From contig NSIF01000008.1 of the NCBI GenBank assembly GCA_002737665.1, positions 1-43,875 of the forward strand: a stretch of 43,875 nt of DNA, given 5' to 3'. The notes below the pieces were generated by a model. That model was not told the DNA's origin. It ran no database searches and was given only the letters and a program-made list of their open reading frames with translations. Made by a program: the position numbers and the translations under genes. Of this stretch, positions 8,875 to 17,089 are shown piece by piece. The first letter of the stretch is position 1. Each line of letters begins with the position of its first letter. The DNA comes from Flavobacteriales bacterium. Lineage in GTDB: Bacteria > Bacteroidota > Bacteroidia > Palsa-965.

Positions 8875-10092
8875 TTATTTTTTTACAGTTATTGTATGTC
8901 CTAATTTATCTCTTTTAGTTTCAAGATAAGATTTATTGTGTTGATTGAATTCAATTTCTAAGGCAATATTCTCAACTATTTCTAAGCCATAGCCCATCAG
9001 TCCAATTCTTTTTTTGGGATTATTGGTCATCAACCGGATTTTTGATACACCAAGATCACGAAGAATTTGTGCACCTATTCCGTAATCTCTTTCGTCCATT
9101 TTAAAACCAAGTTCTAGATTTGCCTCTACAGTATCAAGGCCTTGCTCTTGTAATTTGTATGCTTTTAATTTATTTAATAATCCAATTCCACGCCCTTCTT
9201 GATTCATGTAGACAATAACACCTTTTCCTTCTTTCTCTATTGCTTCCATCGCTTTATGCAATTGCGCCCCACAATCGCAGCGGCAGGATCCAAAAATATC
9301 ACCTGTCATACATGATGAGTGTACTCTAACTAGCAATTCTTCGTCTTTTTCCCACTCTCCTTTATAGATTGCTAAATGTTGCTTTTGAGTGGAAAGGTGT
9401 GTGTATGCGACCATTTTGAAATTACCCCATTGCGTTGGCAATTCAACTTCTACTTCACTTTTAATATCAGTTTCAGTTCTTAATCGATATTCAATTAAAT
9501 CTTTGATTGAAATAATTTTCAAATTAAATTTTTTCGCAATTATTAGTAATTGAGGTAGGCGTGCCATAGTTCCATCTTCATTCATAATTTCAACCAAAAC
9601 ACCTACAGGTTCAAAACCAGCTAAGCGCGCAAGGTCAATTGTAGCTTCAGTATGGCCAGCTCGGCGAAGCACTCCGTCTCTTTTAGCGCGCAGTGGAAAA
9701 ATATGTCCTGGTTTACCAAAATCTTCTGGCTTTGTAGTTGGATCAATTAAGGCTAAAATTGTTTTGGATCGATCGTGAGTAGAAATTCCAGTTGTGCAGC
9801 CCTGTCCTTTTAAATCTATGGACACAGTGAAAGGAGTTTCATGCGTTGAAGAATTATTACTCACCATCATTTCTAAACGCAATTCATCAGCACGGTCTTC
9901 AATAATTGGAGCGCAAATTAATCCACGTCCGTGTGTGGCCATGAAATTGATAACCTCCGGGCTTCCATTTTTAGCTGCTGTTATGAAATCGCCTTCATTT
10001 TCTCTATCTTCATCATCAACAACAATTACAACCTTACCCAACTTTATATCGGAAATAGCATCTTCTATTGTGTCCAGCAATTTATTACTCAT
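8875..10092 (-). CDS. ribBA: Bifunctional DHBP synthase / GTP cyclohydrolase II
   Basis: 405 residues, the length of fused RibBA. The N-terminal half is 3,4-dihydroxy-2-butanone-4-phosphate synthase: DRENEGD at 29-35 with metal-binding Glu, GCTTGIS near 98-104 and RRAGHTEA at 143-150. The C-terminal half is GTP cyclohydrolase II with zinc ligands C261, C272 and C274 in [14 protein letters not shown], and the GRGIGLLNK motif. Together the two activities start riboflavin biosynthesis from ribulose-5-phosphate and GTP in the cytoplasm. No other rib genes are adjacent, and no FMN riboswitch structure is evident in the short leader. Its promoter box is TATCTTTG about 24 bases upstream of the ATG. 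Confidence 0.97.
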   Translation of the reverse strand: MSNKLLDTIEDAISDIKLGKVVIVVDDEDRENEGDFITAAKNGSPEVINFMATHGRGLICAPIIEDRADELRLEMMVSNNSSTHETPFTVSIDLKGQGCTTGISTHDRSKTILALIDPTTKPEDFGKPGHIFPLRAKRDGVLRRAGHTEATIDLARLAGFEPVGVLVEIMNEDGTMARLPQLLIIAKKFNLKIISIKDLIEYRLRTETDIKSEVEVELPTQWGNFKMVAYTHLSTQKQHLAIYKGEWEKDEELLVRVHSSCMTGDIFGSCRCDCGAQLHKAMEAIEKEGKGVIVYMNQEGRGIGLLNKLKAYKLQEQGLDTVEANLELGFKMDERDYGIGAQILRDLGVSKIRLMTNNPKKRIGLMGYGLEIVENIALEIEFNQHNKSYLETKRDKLGHTITVKK

Positions 10093-10115
10093 TTGGTATT
10101 GTATTTAACGTTGTG

Positions 10116-10123
10116 CAAAGATA
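10116..10123 (-). promoter_or_regulatory. -7 box TATCTTTG of ribBA
   Basis: Perfect TAnnTTTG box on the minus strand, followed by CACAAC. The predicted leader is about 20 bases. The ten bases TTTGCACAAC are shared exactly with the lpdA promoter. Confidence 0.6.
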
Positions 10124-10257
10124 CAAAATCATATATTCATATGATGTAGCGATATAGACGAATCTCTTTTTAATGCAATTATGAAATTTATTTTATTAAA
10201 AATTAAAGTCTTTATTTGATTAATCTTTTCTGAAATATATATTTATTTCTTTACTTT

Positions 10258-10265
10258 TACGTTTG
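10258..10265 (+). promoter_or_regulatory. -7 box TACGTTTG of the small barrel gene
   Basis: Perfect TAnnTTTG box 32 bases before the ATG at 10298. No convincing -33 element is found at 17-23 bases. The 10093-10297 region otherwise holds only this box and the divergent ribBA promoter; I see nothing else there. Confidence 0.5.
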
Positions 10266-10297
10266 AAATTTTTCTAATTAAAAAAAATACAGATTCA

Positions 10298-10879
10298 ATG
10301 AAAATAAGTAAAATTTATTTAGTCGTACTAGTGTTACTGCCTTTCACTATCAATGCTCAGCCAGCTTATCAATTAGGTAGTAATGTAGTTGGTTTTGGTT
10401 TGGGTGTTGGAGGAAATTTCGGTTTATCTTCTTCCTATCAGTCGGCTCCTGCTATTAATTTTCAATATGAACATGGATTAAAACAAATTGGCCCGGGAGT
10501 TTTAAGTCTTGGTGCATACCTGGGTTTTAAAAAATATAGTTATAGCTCTAGTTTGTTTGGTTACACCTATTCGCAAGATTGGAAATACACTATTTTGGGT
10601 GTTCGTGGTGCTTGGCATTTACAAGAACTGAAAGGTGTCAATCTTGATAAAATTGATACTTATGGAGGGGTGATGCTTTCTTATAATTTACTCAACTACA
10701 CTTATTCAGATAATGATCCTTCTAGTACTAATTATTTTATTGGAGATAGCTATGGTAGTAATGTATGTATAACACCATTTTTAGGTGCTCGTTATTTCTT
10801 TACTAATAATTTTGCGGGTATGGTAGAATTTGGTTATGGCATGAGCTATATGAATATTGGTCTTGCTTACAAATTCTAA
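10298..10879 (+). CDS. Putative small outer-membrane beta-barrel protein
   Basis: 193 residues. A signal peptide is clear (MKISKIYLVVLVLLPFTINA, cleavage expected before QPAYQLG). The mature part alternates hydrophobic and polar residues with many Gly, Tyr and Ser, and ends in ...MNIGLAYKF, a terminal Phe typical of outer-membrane barrels. The length would fit an 8-stranded barrel. I do not recognise a named family. It is a lone gene on its strand between divergent ribBA and convergent lpdA, with its own promoter and a strong shared terminator, so it is probably transcribed alone. Function unknown; a structural or adhesion role is only a guess. Confidence 0.8.
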   Translation: MKISKIYLVVLVLLPFTINAQPAYQLGSNVVGFGLGVGGNFGLSSSYQSAPAINFQYEHGLKQIGPGVLSLGAYLGFKKYSYSSSLFGYTYSQDWKYTILGVRGAWHLQELKGVNLDKIDTYGGVMLSYNLLNYTYSDNDPSSTNYFIGDSYGSNVCITPFLGARYFFTNNFAGMVEFGYGMSYMNIGLAYKF

Positions 10880-10902
10880 TAGAAAAAAATAATTTTTTTA
10901 GC

Positions 10903-10941
10903 AATCAAAAAGCCGAACTAGTCTAGTTCGGCTTTTTGATT
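10903..10941. terminator. Perfect 19-bp inverted repeat, bidirectional terminator
   Basis: Two 19-base arms around one central T form a perfect dyad whose core is GCCGAACTAG/CTAGTTCGGC. Flanking A5 and T5 runs give a T-tract after the stem in both directions. It lies between the convergent barrel gene and lpdA, exactly where a two-way Rho-independent terminator is expected. Confidence 0.93.
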
Positions 10942-10958
10942 TAATTTTCGAAGTTTTA

Positions 10959-12347
10959 TTACAAATGAATTACTTCACCGTATGCCATTGCAGCGGCTTC
11001 CATAATAGCTTCACTCATTGTTGGATGTGGATGGATAGTTTTGATCAGTTCATGCCCTGTAGTTTCGAGCTTGCGAATTGCCACAATTTCTGCAATCATT
11101 TCTGTAACGTTTGCTCCAATCATGTGTGCACCGAGTAATTCTCCGTATTGTGCATCAAAAATTAATTTAATAAAACCATCGGCATTGCCACCTGCTTTTG
11201 CCTTTCCACTAGCTGAAAATGGAAACTTGCCAATTTTTAATTCGAAGCCAGCTTCTTTGGCAGCTTTTTCTGTATAACCAACAGATGCAATTTCTGGTTG
11301 ACTATAAGTACATCCAGGAATATTTTTATAATTAATTGCCTCCGGTTCTAATCCAGCGATATGCTCCACACATGTAATTCCCTCGGCAGATGCAACGTGT
11401 GCTAATGCTTGATTGGCAAGCGTGTCGCCAATAGCAAAATACCCTGGCATATTTGTTTGGTACATGCTATCTACAATAATTTTTCCTTTATCAGTTGCAA
11501 TTCCTACATCTTCTAATCCAATATTTTCAATATTTGCACTTATGCCAACTGCAGAAAGAACGATTTCGCATTCTATAATTTTTTCTGCATCTTTTGCTTT
11601 TATTTTTACTTTACAATTGCTGCCACTCGTATCTACACTTTCAACACTTGCGTTTGTCATGATTTCAATTCCCATTTTTTTGAAAGAGCGTTCCAGCTGT
11701 TTTGAAACTTCTTCATCTTCAATAGGAACAATTGCTGGTAGGAATTCTACAATGGTAACTTTAGTTCCCATTACTGCATAGAAATAAGCAAACTCAATAC
11801 CGATAGCTCCAGATCCAACAATGACCATTGATTTTGGAAGAGTAGCTAACACCATTGCATCTCGGTAGCCAATAATTTTTTTTCCGTCTTGCTTCAGATT
11901 GGGTAATTCGCGCGAACGTGCGCCAGTGGCTAATATTATATTTTTTGATTCATAAACGGTAACTTTATTTTCGGCATCAGTTACCTCAACTTTTTTTCCT
12001 GATTTTATTTTTCCATATCCATTGATAACATCAATTTTATTTTTCTTCAATAGAAAGGTAACTCCTTTACTCATGGCATCGGCAACACCTCTCGAACGCT
12101 TTACGACTGCATCAAAATCAGCAGAACCACCATTTACAGTAATTCCATAATCGGCGGCATGCTTTAGGTATTCAAAAACTTGTGCACTTTTAAGTAAAGC
12201 TTTGGTTGGAATACAGCCCCAGTTTAGACAAACACCGCCTAATTCTGCTTTCTCAACAATTGCAACTTTTAATCCCAATTGTGAAGCACGAATAGCTGCT
12301 ACATAGCCACCAGGTCCGCTACCAATAATAATTAAGTCGTAATTCAT
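10959..12347 (-). CDS. lpdA: Dihydrolipoyl dehydrogenase (E3)
   Basis: 462 residues from the ATG at 12347, which gives the family N-terminus MNYDLIIIGSGPGGYVAAIR. An in-frame ATG at 12386 would add 13 atypical residues and lies within a few bases of the predicted transcription start, so it was not chosen. The FAD-binding GSGPGG is at 9-14, the redox pair C40/C45 in GGVCLNWGC, an NAD-binding GSGAIG lies mid-protein, and the C-terminal catalytic HPHPTMSE is present. The enzyme reoxidises lipoamide in 2-oxoacid dehydrogenase complexes and glycine cleavage. No E1/E2 genes are nearby, so it is a shared stand-alone E3. Confidence 0.97.
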   Translation of the reverse strand: MNYDLIIIGSGPGGYVAAIRASQLGLKVAIVEKAELGGVCLNWGCIPTKALLKSAQVFEYLKHAADYGITVNGGSADFDAVVKRSRGVADAMSKGVTFLLKKNKIDVINGYGKIKSGKKVEVTDAENKVTVYESKNIILATGARSRELPNLKQDGKKIIGYRDAMVLATLPKSMVIVGSGAIGIEFAYFYAVMGTKVTIVEFLPAIVPIEDEEVSKQLERSFKKMGIEIMTNASVESVDTSGSNCKVKIKAKDAEKIIECEIVLSAVGISANIENIGLEDVGIATDKGKIIVDSMYQTNMPGYFAIGDTLANQALAHVASAEGITCVEHIAGLEPEAINYKNIPGCTYSQPEIASVGYTEKAAKEAGFELKIGKFPFSASGKAKAGGNADGFIKLIFDAQYGELLGAHMIGANVTEMIAEIVAIRKLETTGHELIKTIHPHPTMSEAIMEAAAMAYGEVIHL

Positions 12348-12397
12348 AGATTTATTTTTATTCCCCTTTTCCACAATTTGTGGCATTTTTAGTTGTG

Positions 12398-12405
12398 CAA
12401 ATTTA
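12398..12405 (-). promoter_or_regulatory. -7 box TAAATTTG of lpdA
   Basis: Perfect TAnnTTTG box on the minus strand followed by CACAAC, as at ribBA. The predicted transcription start is near 12394, which supports the internal lpdA start at 12347 (leader about 45 bases). Confidence 0.55.
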
Positions 12406-12492
12406 CAAAAAAGTGGTCATGAAATAGAATTTTTGTATTTGTATTGAGGCCTGGTTAAAATTTAACTGTTTTTCGAGCTATATGATGGAATT

Positions 12493-12948
12493 TCAGTTAA
12501 TAATGAATAGTAGAAAAAGGACTAATAGTAATGATGCAGATAAAGCGAATATAATTTTTGCTTTGCGAATGTTTCGATGGTGTTTTGTTAAATTTTTGTT
12601 GCGTTGATCATCACGCATATTCATTGCAATTTCATAGTCAGAAGACCACTCATTTACTGTCAACTTTGCTTTTTCGTTTTGTGCTATGCTGAATGTTTGA
12701 ATTGTAAATTCATTGTTTGATTGCTTTCCGTAGCCAAATTGACGATCGTGCTTAAGTCTGGCAACTGGATCAATCAAAATTTTAATTGCTAGTGTGAGCG
12801 CTCGAAAATCTGCAGACGAAGTAGGGGATTTATTGATATCTGGATGAATTTCTTTAGTTTTTAGTCGCCATGCTTTTTGAATTACTTTAGGCTCAGCGTC
12901 TGATGCTATTCCTAGCAATTTGTAACAATCGGTATGCGCTGTGTTCAT
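12493..12948 (-). CDS. Membrane-anchored J-domain (DnaJ-like) protein
   Basis: 151 residues. Residues 6-70 form a J domain with the HPD tripeptide at 35-37 (KEIHPDINKS), preceded by a basic helix II and followed by FRALTLAIKILIDPVARLKHD. There is no Gly/Phe-rich region or zinc-finger domain. The C-terminus is a basic stretch and one hydrophobic helix (about 129-150, IIFALSASLLLVLFLLFIIN), so this is a tail-anchored class C J protein with the J domain probably cytoplasmic. Such proteins recruit DnaK to a specific site or client. Its start is six bases after the stop of an amino-acid permease gene, so it is almost certainly cotranscribed. Its client is unknown; the permease or another membrane protein is a possible target. 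Confidence 0.88.
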   Translation of the reverse strand: MNTAHTDCYKLLGIASDAEPKVIQKAWRLKTKEIHPDINKSPTSSADFRALTLAIKILIDPVARLKHDRQFGYGKQSNNEFTIQTFSIAQNEKAKLTVNEWSSDYEIAMNMRDDQRNKNLTKHHRNIRKAKIIFALSASLLLVLFLLFIIN

Positions 12949-12954
12949 TTATTA

Positions 12955-14322
12955 TTAGTTACGTTTTTTGAGAAAAATAAATAGGAAGTATAAAGGAAGA
13001 AATCCTATGAAAAAACACAATCCATAAAGGACGGATCTTCCTTGGTCCTTATCAATGCTAGCTGAAATAACACTATAGGTTACGAAAGCGTAGGAAAGAA
13101 TAAAAATCAATGGTATCCATGGATAAAATTTCATTTTATAAATATTTCCTTTGTCTGGTTCACGTTTTCGTAAAATAAATAGTGTGGCAGCCGCGGCAAT
13201 GAATCCAATGGAATCAATGAAGATTACATAGTTTAAAATAACATCAAAAGATTTTGCAAAAAATAATGTTAAAACAGAAATCCCTGTAAACGTTATTAGG
13301 GAAGTAACAGGTACATTAAATCGTTTGCTATGCCGGCTAAAAAACGGAGGTATAGTGCCGTCTTCGCTCATTGCACAGATTACCCTTGGATTCGACATTA
13401 ATCCTACATTGACATAAGCTAGCACAGAAAAAATTAACATCATTGTTAAGATTTTCGATCCAATGTCTCCCAAAATTCTTGTGGCCATTATGGAAGCAAT
13501 GGATTCAGCAGATTTCAAATTGTCAAATCCAATTACTTTAAAGTAGGCATAATTGATGGCTAGGTAAAGAACAATTACAAGAAGAATTCCACTAATAATT
13601 CCTTTGGGAAGAATTTTATTTGCATTACTGATGTCACCTCCGAAATTTATTGTTTGTTGGTAACCGCCATAAGTAAATGCAATTGGAATTAAACAAAGTC
13701 CGAACGATTTCAAATAATCTATATAGGTATGAGGAGTTTCCAATGTATTAATAATAGCTGGTGCAGCTTCTACAGGAACCAATACTGCTGCAATTAAAAT
13801 TGCAACTACTGTCAATTTAAATACTGTTAGAATATTTTGGGTAGTTGCACTTGTTTTTAAACCCAAAAGATTTAAGCCTAAAAAGAGTATAATTTCAACT
13901 GCTGCAATTGTTATATGTGCCTCGGTTAGATTTTCAATTGGACTTAAATTAAGAATCTGCACAGTTGCATCGCAAATATATTCTGCTCCAATTAAGGCAA
14001 CCCCTGCAACTGATGCTGCATTTGAAATTAGAATTGTACCATTTAGCATAAATGCAAATGCAGGGTGATAGCATTGAGAAAAAATTCTGAAGTAACCACC
14101 GCTTACAGGAAGTCGAGATCCAATTTCCGCAAAAGTTAGTGCTCCTGTCAAAGCCATTATTCCTCCAAAAATCCAGGCTGCAAAAAATATGGAAGGAGTG
14201 ATGGCTTCATTAGCCACATTCACAGGCGTCCTGAAAATGCCCATTCCAATAACTAGACTTACGACAATCATTATTAAATCGAAATAGCCGAGTTTTGAAT
14301 TTAATTTGAGCGTGTTTGACAT
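12955..14322 (-). CDS. APC-superfamily amino-acid permease
   Basis: 455 residues with about 12 hydrophobic segments. The first helix carries the APC substrate-binding motif LVIGMGIFRTP (about 22-32), followed by SGGYFRIFSQCYHPAFAF around TM3, as in LAT/CAT-like amino-acid:polyamine:organocation carriers. It should be an inner-membrane amino-acid exchanger or proton symporter; the substrate cannot be read from sequence. The upstream region to the divergent redoxin start is only 47 bases. The J-domain gene follows after six bases. Confidence 0.9.
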   Translation of the reverse strand: MSNTLKLNSKLGYFDLIMIVVSLVIGMGIFRTPVNVANEAITPSIFFAAWIFGGIMALTGALTFAEIGSRLPVSGGYFRIFSQCYHPAFAFMLNGTILISNAASVAGVALIGAEYICDATVQILNLSPIENLTEAHITIAAVEIILFLGLNLLGLKTSATTQNILTVFKLTVVAILIAAVLVPVEAAPAIINTLETPHTYIDYLKSFGLCLIPIAFTYGGYQQTINFGGDISNANKILPKGIISGILLVIVLYLAINYAYFKVIGFDNLKSAESIASIMATRILGDIGSKILTMMLIFSVLAYVNVGLMSNPRVICAMSEDGTIPPFFSRHSKRFNVPVTSLITFTGISVLTLFFAKSFDVILNYVIFIDSIGFIAAAATLFILRKREPDKGNIYKMKFYPWIPLIFILSYAFVTYSVISASIDKDQGRSVLYGLCFFIGFLPLYFLFIFLKKRN

Positions 14323-14323
14323 C

Positions 14324-14352
14324 TTGTAAATGTAGTTTTTTTATTAACTTTG
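14324..14352 (+). promoter_or_regulatory. Promoter TTG-N18-TAACTTTG of the redoxin gene
   Basis: TTG at 14324-14326 and TAACTTTG at 14345-14352 are 18 bases apart, matching the Bacteroidota layout TTG-N17-23-TAnnTTTG. The ATG at 14370 follows 17 bases later. Confidence 0.65.
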
Positions 14353-14369
14353 TGTATATAAAAATTCAG

Positions 14370-14972
14370 ATGAAAAAAATAGTATTACTTCCCTTATTGG
14401 TTTTTGTTCTTAGTTTTCAAAATGCTGAAATTAAACCAATTGAAATTGGAACTGTACTTCCAAAGTCTGATTTAAAAATGCTCGATGTCCTTTCAGGTAA
14501 GGAAATGTCTGTAGCAGATTTGAAAGGAGAATTTGGGACATTAGTAATTTTTTCTTGCAATACTTGCCCTTATGTCGTAGCGAATGAAAAGCGAATAAAT
14601 GTTTTACAACTAATGGCATTACGGATGAAAATAGGTGTTGTTATTATCAACTCAAATGAGGCAAGGCGCGATTCGGATGATTCAAAAGAAAATATGAAAA
14701 ATTATGGTAAAGAGCAGAAATTTATCGTTCCTTATTTAGTTGATATTAATTCTGAATTAGCAAATGCTTTTGGCGCTACTCGTACACCAGAGAATTTCCT
14801 TTTTGATACTACTGGTAAGTTGGTTTACAGAGGATCAATTGACGATAGTCCTAGAGATGAAAATCAAGTTAAAATCACTTATCTACTAGATGCATTTACG
14901 GCGCTTTCAAAAGGTAAAGAAATTACTACAATGACAACGGTTTCCACTGGTTGTTCGATAAAAAGAAAATAG
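14370..14972 (+). CDS. Secreted/periplasmic thioredoxin-like redoxin
   Basis: 200 residues from the ATG at 14370. Upstream in-frame codons lie within or before the promoter and were not used. A short signal peptide (about residues 1-18, ending SFQNAE) precedes a thioredoxin-fold AhpC/TSA-like domain. The active-site pair is C63-N-T-C66 in FSCNTCPYV, with a later cis-Pro-like segment FGATRTPENFLFD and GKLVYRGSIDD. This resembles the single-domain thiol-disulfide redoxins common in Bacteroidota. It probably reduces or senses disulfides or peroxides in the envelope. It is divergent from the permease and converges with the glycosyltransferase gene 17 bases away. Confidence 0.85.
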   Translation: MKKIVLLPLLVFVLSFQNAEIKPIEIGTVLPKSDLKMLDVLSGKEMSVADLKGEFGTLVIFSCNTCPYVVANEKRINVLQLMALRMKIGVVIINSNEARRDSDDSKENMKNYGKEQKFIVPYLVDINSELANAFGATRTPENFLFDTTGKLVYRGSIDDSPRDENQVKITYLLDAFTALSKGKEITTMTTVSTGCSIKRK

Positions 14973-14989
14973 AAAAATTCTTTTCGTTT

Positions 14990-16957
14990 TTATCTGCCGA
15001 GTTCTCTAAACGCTTTACGAATTATATTAAAGTCATTCTCTACACGGTAATCTTTCGCGTACAATAAATTTAATCTGCCGCAAATTATTTCGCTTCGTTG
15101 TTCAATTGGTAAAATGTCCGAAGTATGAAGTACACCAGTTTTTATTTGTGGTAGGTGCAGGTTGTCAGCTGAAGTAGGCGTATAGCCAATCCATGATTTC
15201 ATTCCAACGAAAACTGTAATTATATTTTTAATAAATCGAATAGGGTTTTTTGTGAACCACATGAGTAGGGGACTTATTGTTAAAAATAGTAGTGCAACAC
15301 AAACGTCAATCACCCTTTTGTTTCTTTTATTTGCAACTTTAGTGACGGAATTTATATCAAGTACATAAAGGTCTCCTGCTGTGTCTATAGAATTACTTCC
15401 AATGATAGACATACTTTCTGGTGGCGCAATTTTATAACTCAACTTTTTGCTATCGCCTACTAATGTCATTCGATCTATAATTTGTTCTGCCGGTAAATCT
15501 TTGGCACAAAATATAACCTCATCCATTCCATAAATGGTTACAATGTCATTAAGCTGTCCAACTCTACCCAGAAATCCAATTTCATTTATTTCTTCATTGG
15601 TAGCACTTACAAATCCTATAAAACTTGTATTTGTTGATGTTTGATTCAAGAGTGATTGTACTCGTGTACATTCTTCTTTGCTTCCTACAATTGCGATTCT
15701 TTGTGCATGCCCACTGTCAATTTTCATGTTTTTTACGCTTGCTAAAGAAAATAAAATTCGCGTCAACAATAAACTTATTAGCGTCCATGCCGTTCCAAAA
15801 AGAATCAATGCGCGCGAGAAACGGAGCGCTTCTGGAAGGAGTGAGTAAAGCACAAGAATTATGGCGGTACCAACAAAAACACCTCGAACAATTTTTAATA
15901 ATCGGATGGGTTTATCGTAGCCACCGCTGAAATAAATTGCGAGTAGCCAAATACAGGAATAGATTGGAAAGAAAATATTGACAAGGTGAGCTGAATAAGT
16001 ACCACCACCTTCCGCAAATTTGATGTTTAACTCGTAGTACGATTTGATAAAATACAAACCCGTTAATAATACAGCCATGTCAAAGGCTGGAATGGCAATG
16101 GCTTTTGCGAACCGTGTCAAAACGGCAACTCCCGCGCGTAAATAAATAGCGAGGTTGATTAAAAAAGAAAATAGTTTTGCATTTTTTGTAGAGAAATGTT
16201 TGCGTGCAAAAATCAACATGGCACGGTAAAAAACAAAAACATAATTCACACTGCTCTTCTTTGTACTTTCTCCTTTGTAATGTATGATTCGAGTGTCGTG
16301 AAAATAATAATTTTTGTAACCACCAAGAATAATACGATAGGAAAGATCAATGTCTTCCCCATACATAAAATACGCTTCATCCAACAAACCGACTTTTTCT
16401 ATAACCGATTTTCGGAGTAACATAAATGCTCCAGAAAGTATAGCTACTGAATGGGTTTGGTTTTTATCTAAATAACCTAGGTGATATTCGCCAAATCTTT
16501 TTGATTTAGGAAATAGTTTTGAAAATCCAACTATTTTATAAAACGCAACAGCTGGTGATGGTATTCCTCGTTTTGATTCAGGTAGAAATTTTCCTTTTCC
16601 ATCTATCATTTGTACGCCTAATCCACCAGCCTCTTGGTGAGCGTCCATGAAGGAGATTATTTTGTCAAAAGTCGTTTCTTCAATTACCGTATCAGGATTT
16701 AATAAAAGAATATATTCTCCTTTTGCTAATTTTATTGCCTGGTTATTGGCTTTGGCAAAACCTAAATTTTCTTTGTTGTCAATGACTGCTACTGTTGGGA
16801 ATTTATCTCTCACTAATTTAACAGAACCGTCAATTGAATTGTTGTCAACAACGAAAACTTCAACTGCTAAATTCTTCGACGCTTGCAACACGCTGTGTAA
16901 GCATTGTTCCAAAAAATATTCAACGTTATAATTTACTATGATGATAGATAATTTCAA
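14990..16957 (-). CDS. GT2 glycosyltransferase fused to degenerate polyprenyl-phosphate sugar transferase
   Basis: 655 residues. The start is TTG at 16957: it gives the canonical GT2 beginning (M)KLSIIIVNYNV, and the frame upstream has no ATG before a stop nine codons away. Residues 1-260 are a family-2 glycosyltransferase (nucleotide Asp in VVDNNS near 37-41, DxD-like LNPDT at 86-90, EDIDLSYR at 201-208). Residues about 285-410 hold four or five membrane helices, then a Rossmann-like CoA_binding_3 segment (RIAIVGS at 420-426). The last part starts like a WbaP/PglC-type sugar transferase (NKRVIDVCVALLFL at 546-559) and has the MKSWIGY signature at 586-592. The catalytic middle (K-F-R-T-M/D-E-L-P motifs) is missing. 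It probably glycosylates a lipid-linked surface polymer at the inner membrane; the C-terminal module may be structural. It converges with the redoxin gene. Confidence 0.85.
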   Translation of the reverse strand: MKLSIIIVNYNVEYFLEQCLHSVLQASKNLAVEVFVVDNNSIDGSVKLVRDKFPTVAVIDNKENLGFAKANNQAIKLAKGEYILLLNPDTVIEETTFDKIISFMDAHQEAGGLGVQMIDGKGKFLPESKRGIPSPAVAFYKIVGFSKLFPKSKRFGEYHLGYLDKNQTHSVAILSGAFMLLRKSVIEKVGLLDEAYFMYGEDIDLSYRIILGGYKNYYFHDTRIIHYKGESTKKSSVNYVFVFYRAMLIFARKHFSTKNAKLFSFLINLAIYLRAGVAVLTRFAKAIAIPAFDMAVLLTGLYFIKSYYELNIKFAEGGGTYSAHLVNIFFPIYSCIWLLAIYFSGGYDKPIRLLKIVRGVFVGTAIILVLYSLLPEALRFSRALILFGTAWTLISLLLTRILFSLASVKNMKIDSGHAQRIAIVGSKEECTRVQSLLNQTSTNTSFIGFVSATNEEINEIGFLGRVGQLNDIVTIYGMDEVIFCAKDLPAEQIIDRMTLVGDSKKLSYKIAPPESMSIIGSNSIDTAGDLYVLDINSVTKVANKRNKRVIDVCVALLFLTISPLLMWFTKNPIRFIKNIITVFVGMKSWIGYTPTSADNLHLPQIKTGVLHTSDILPIEQRSEIICGRLNLLYAKDYRVENDFNIIRKAFRELGR

Positions 16958-16991
16958 AATAGGAGATTTATTTTGGTGATTTCACAATAGG

Positions 16992-16999
16992 CAAATTTA
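16992..16999 (-). promoter_or_regulatory. -7 box TAAATTTG of the fusion glycosyltransferase gene
   Basis: Perfect TAnnTTTG box on the minus strand, 34 bases before the TTG start at 16957. A CTCCT-like pyrimidine run and no purine-rich ribosome-binding site precede the start. Confidence 0.5.
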
Positions 17000-17089
17000 G
17001 CAGTTAGAATTGAATTTTGGGTGCAATGCCGGCTTTAAACGCTTTTTTGCTCCTGTTCGTATTTCTAATTTCAATTATTCTATTTTAAT

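Noticed and set aside
10093-10297. Possible FMN riboswitch near ribBA
   Set aside because: The predicted ribBA leader is only about 20 bases and no conserved FMN-aptamer segments are seen.
12348-12386. Longer lpdA start at 12386
   Set aside because: Adds 13 residues before the family start, and the predicted transcription start leaves almost no leader for it.
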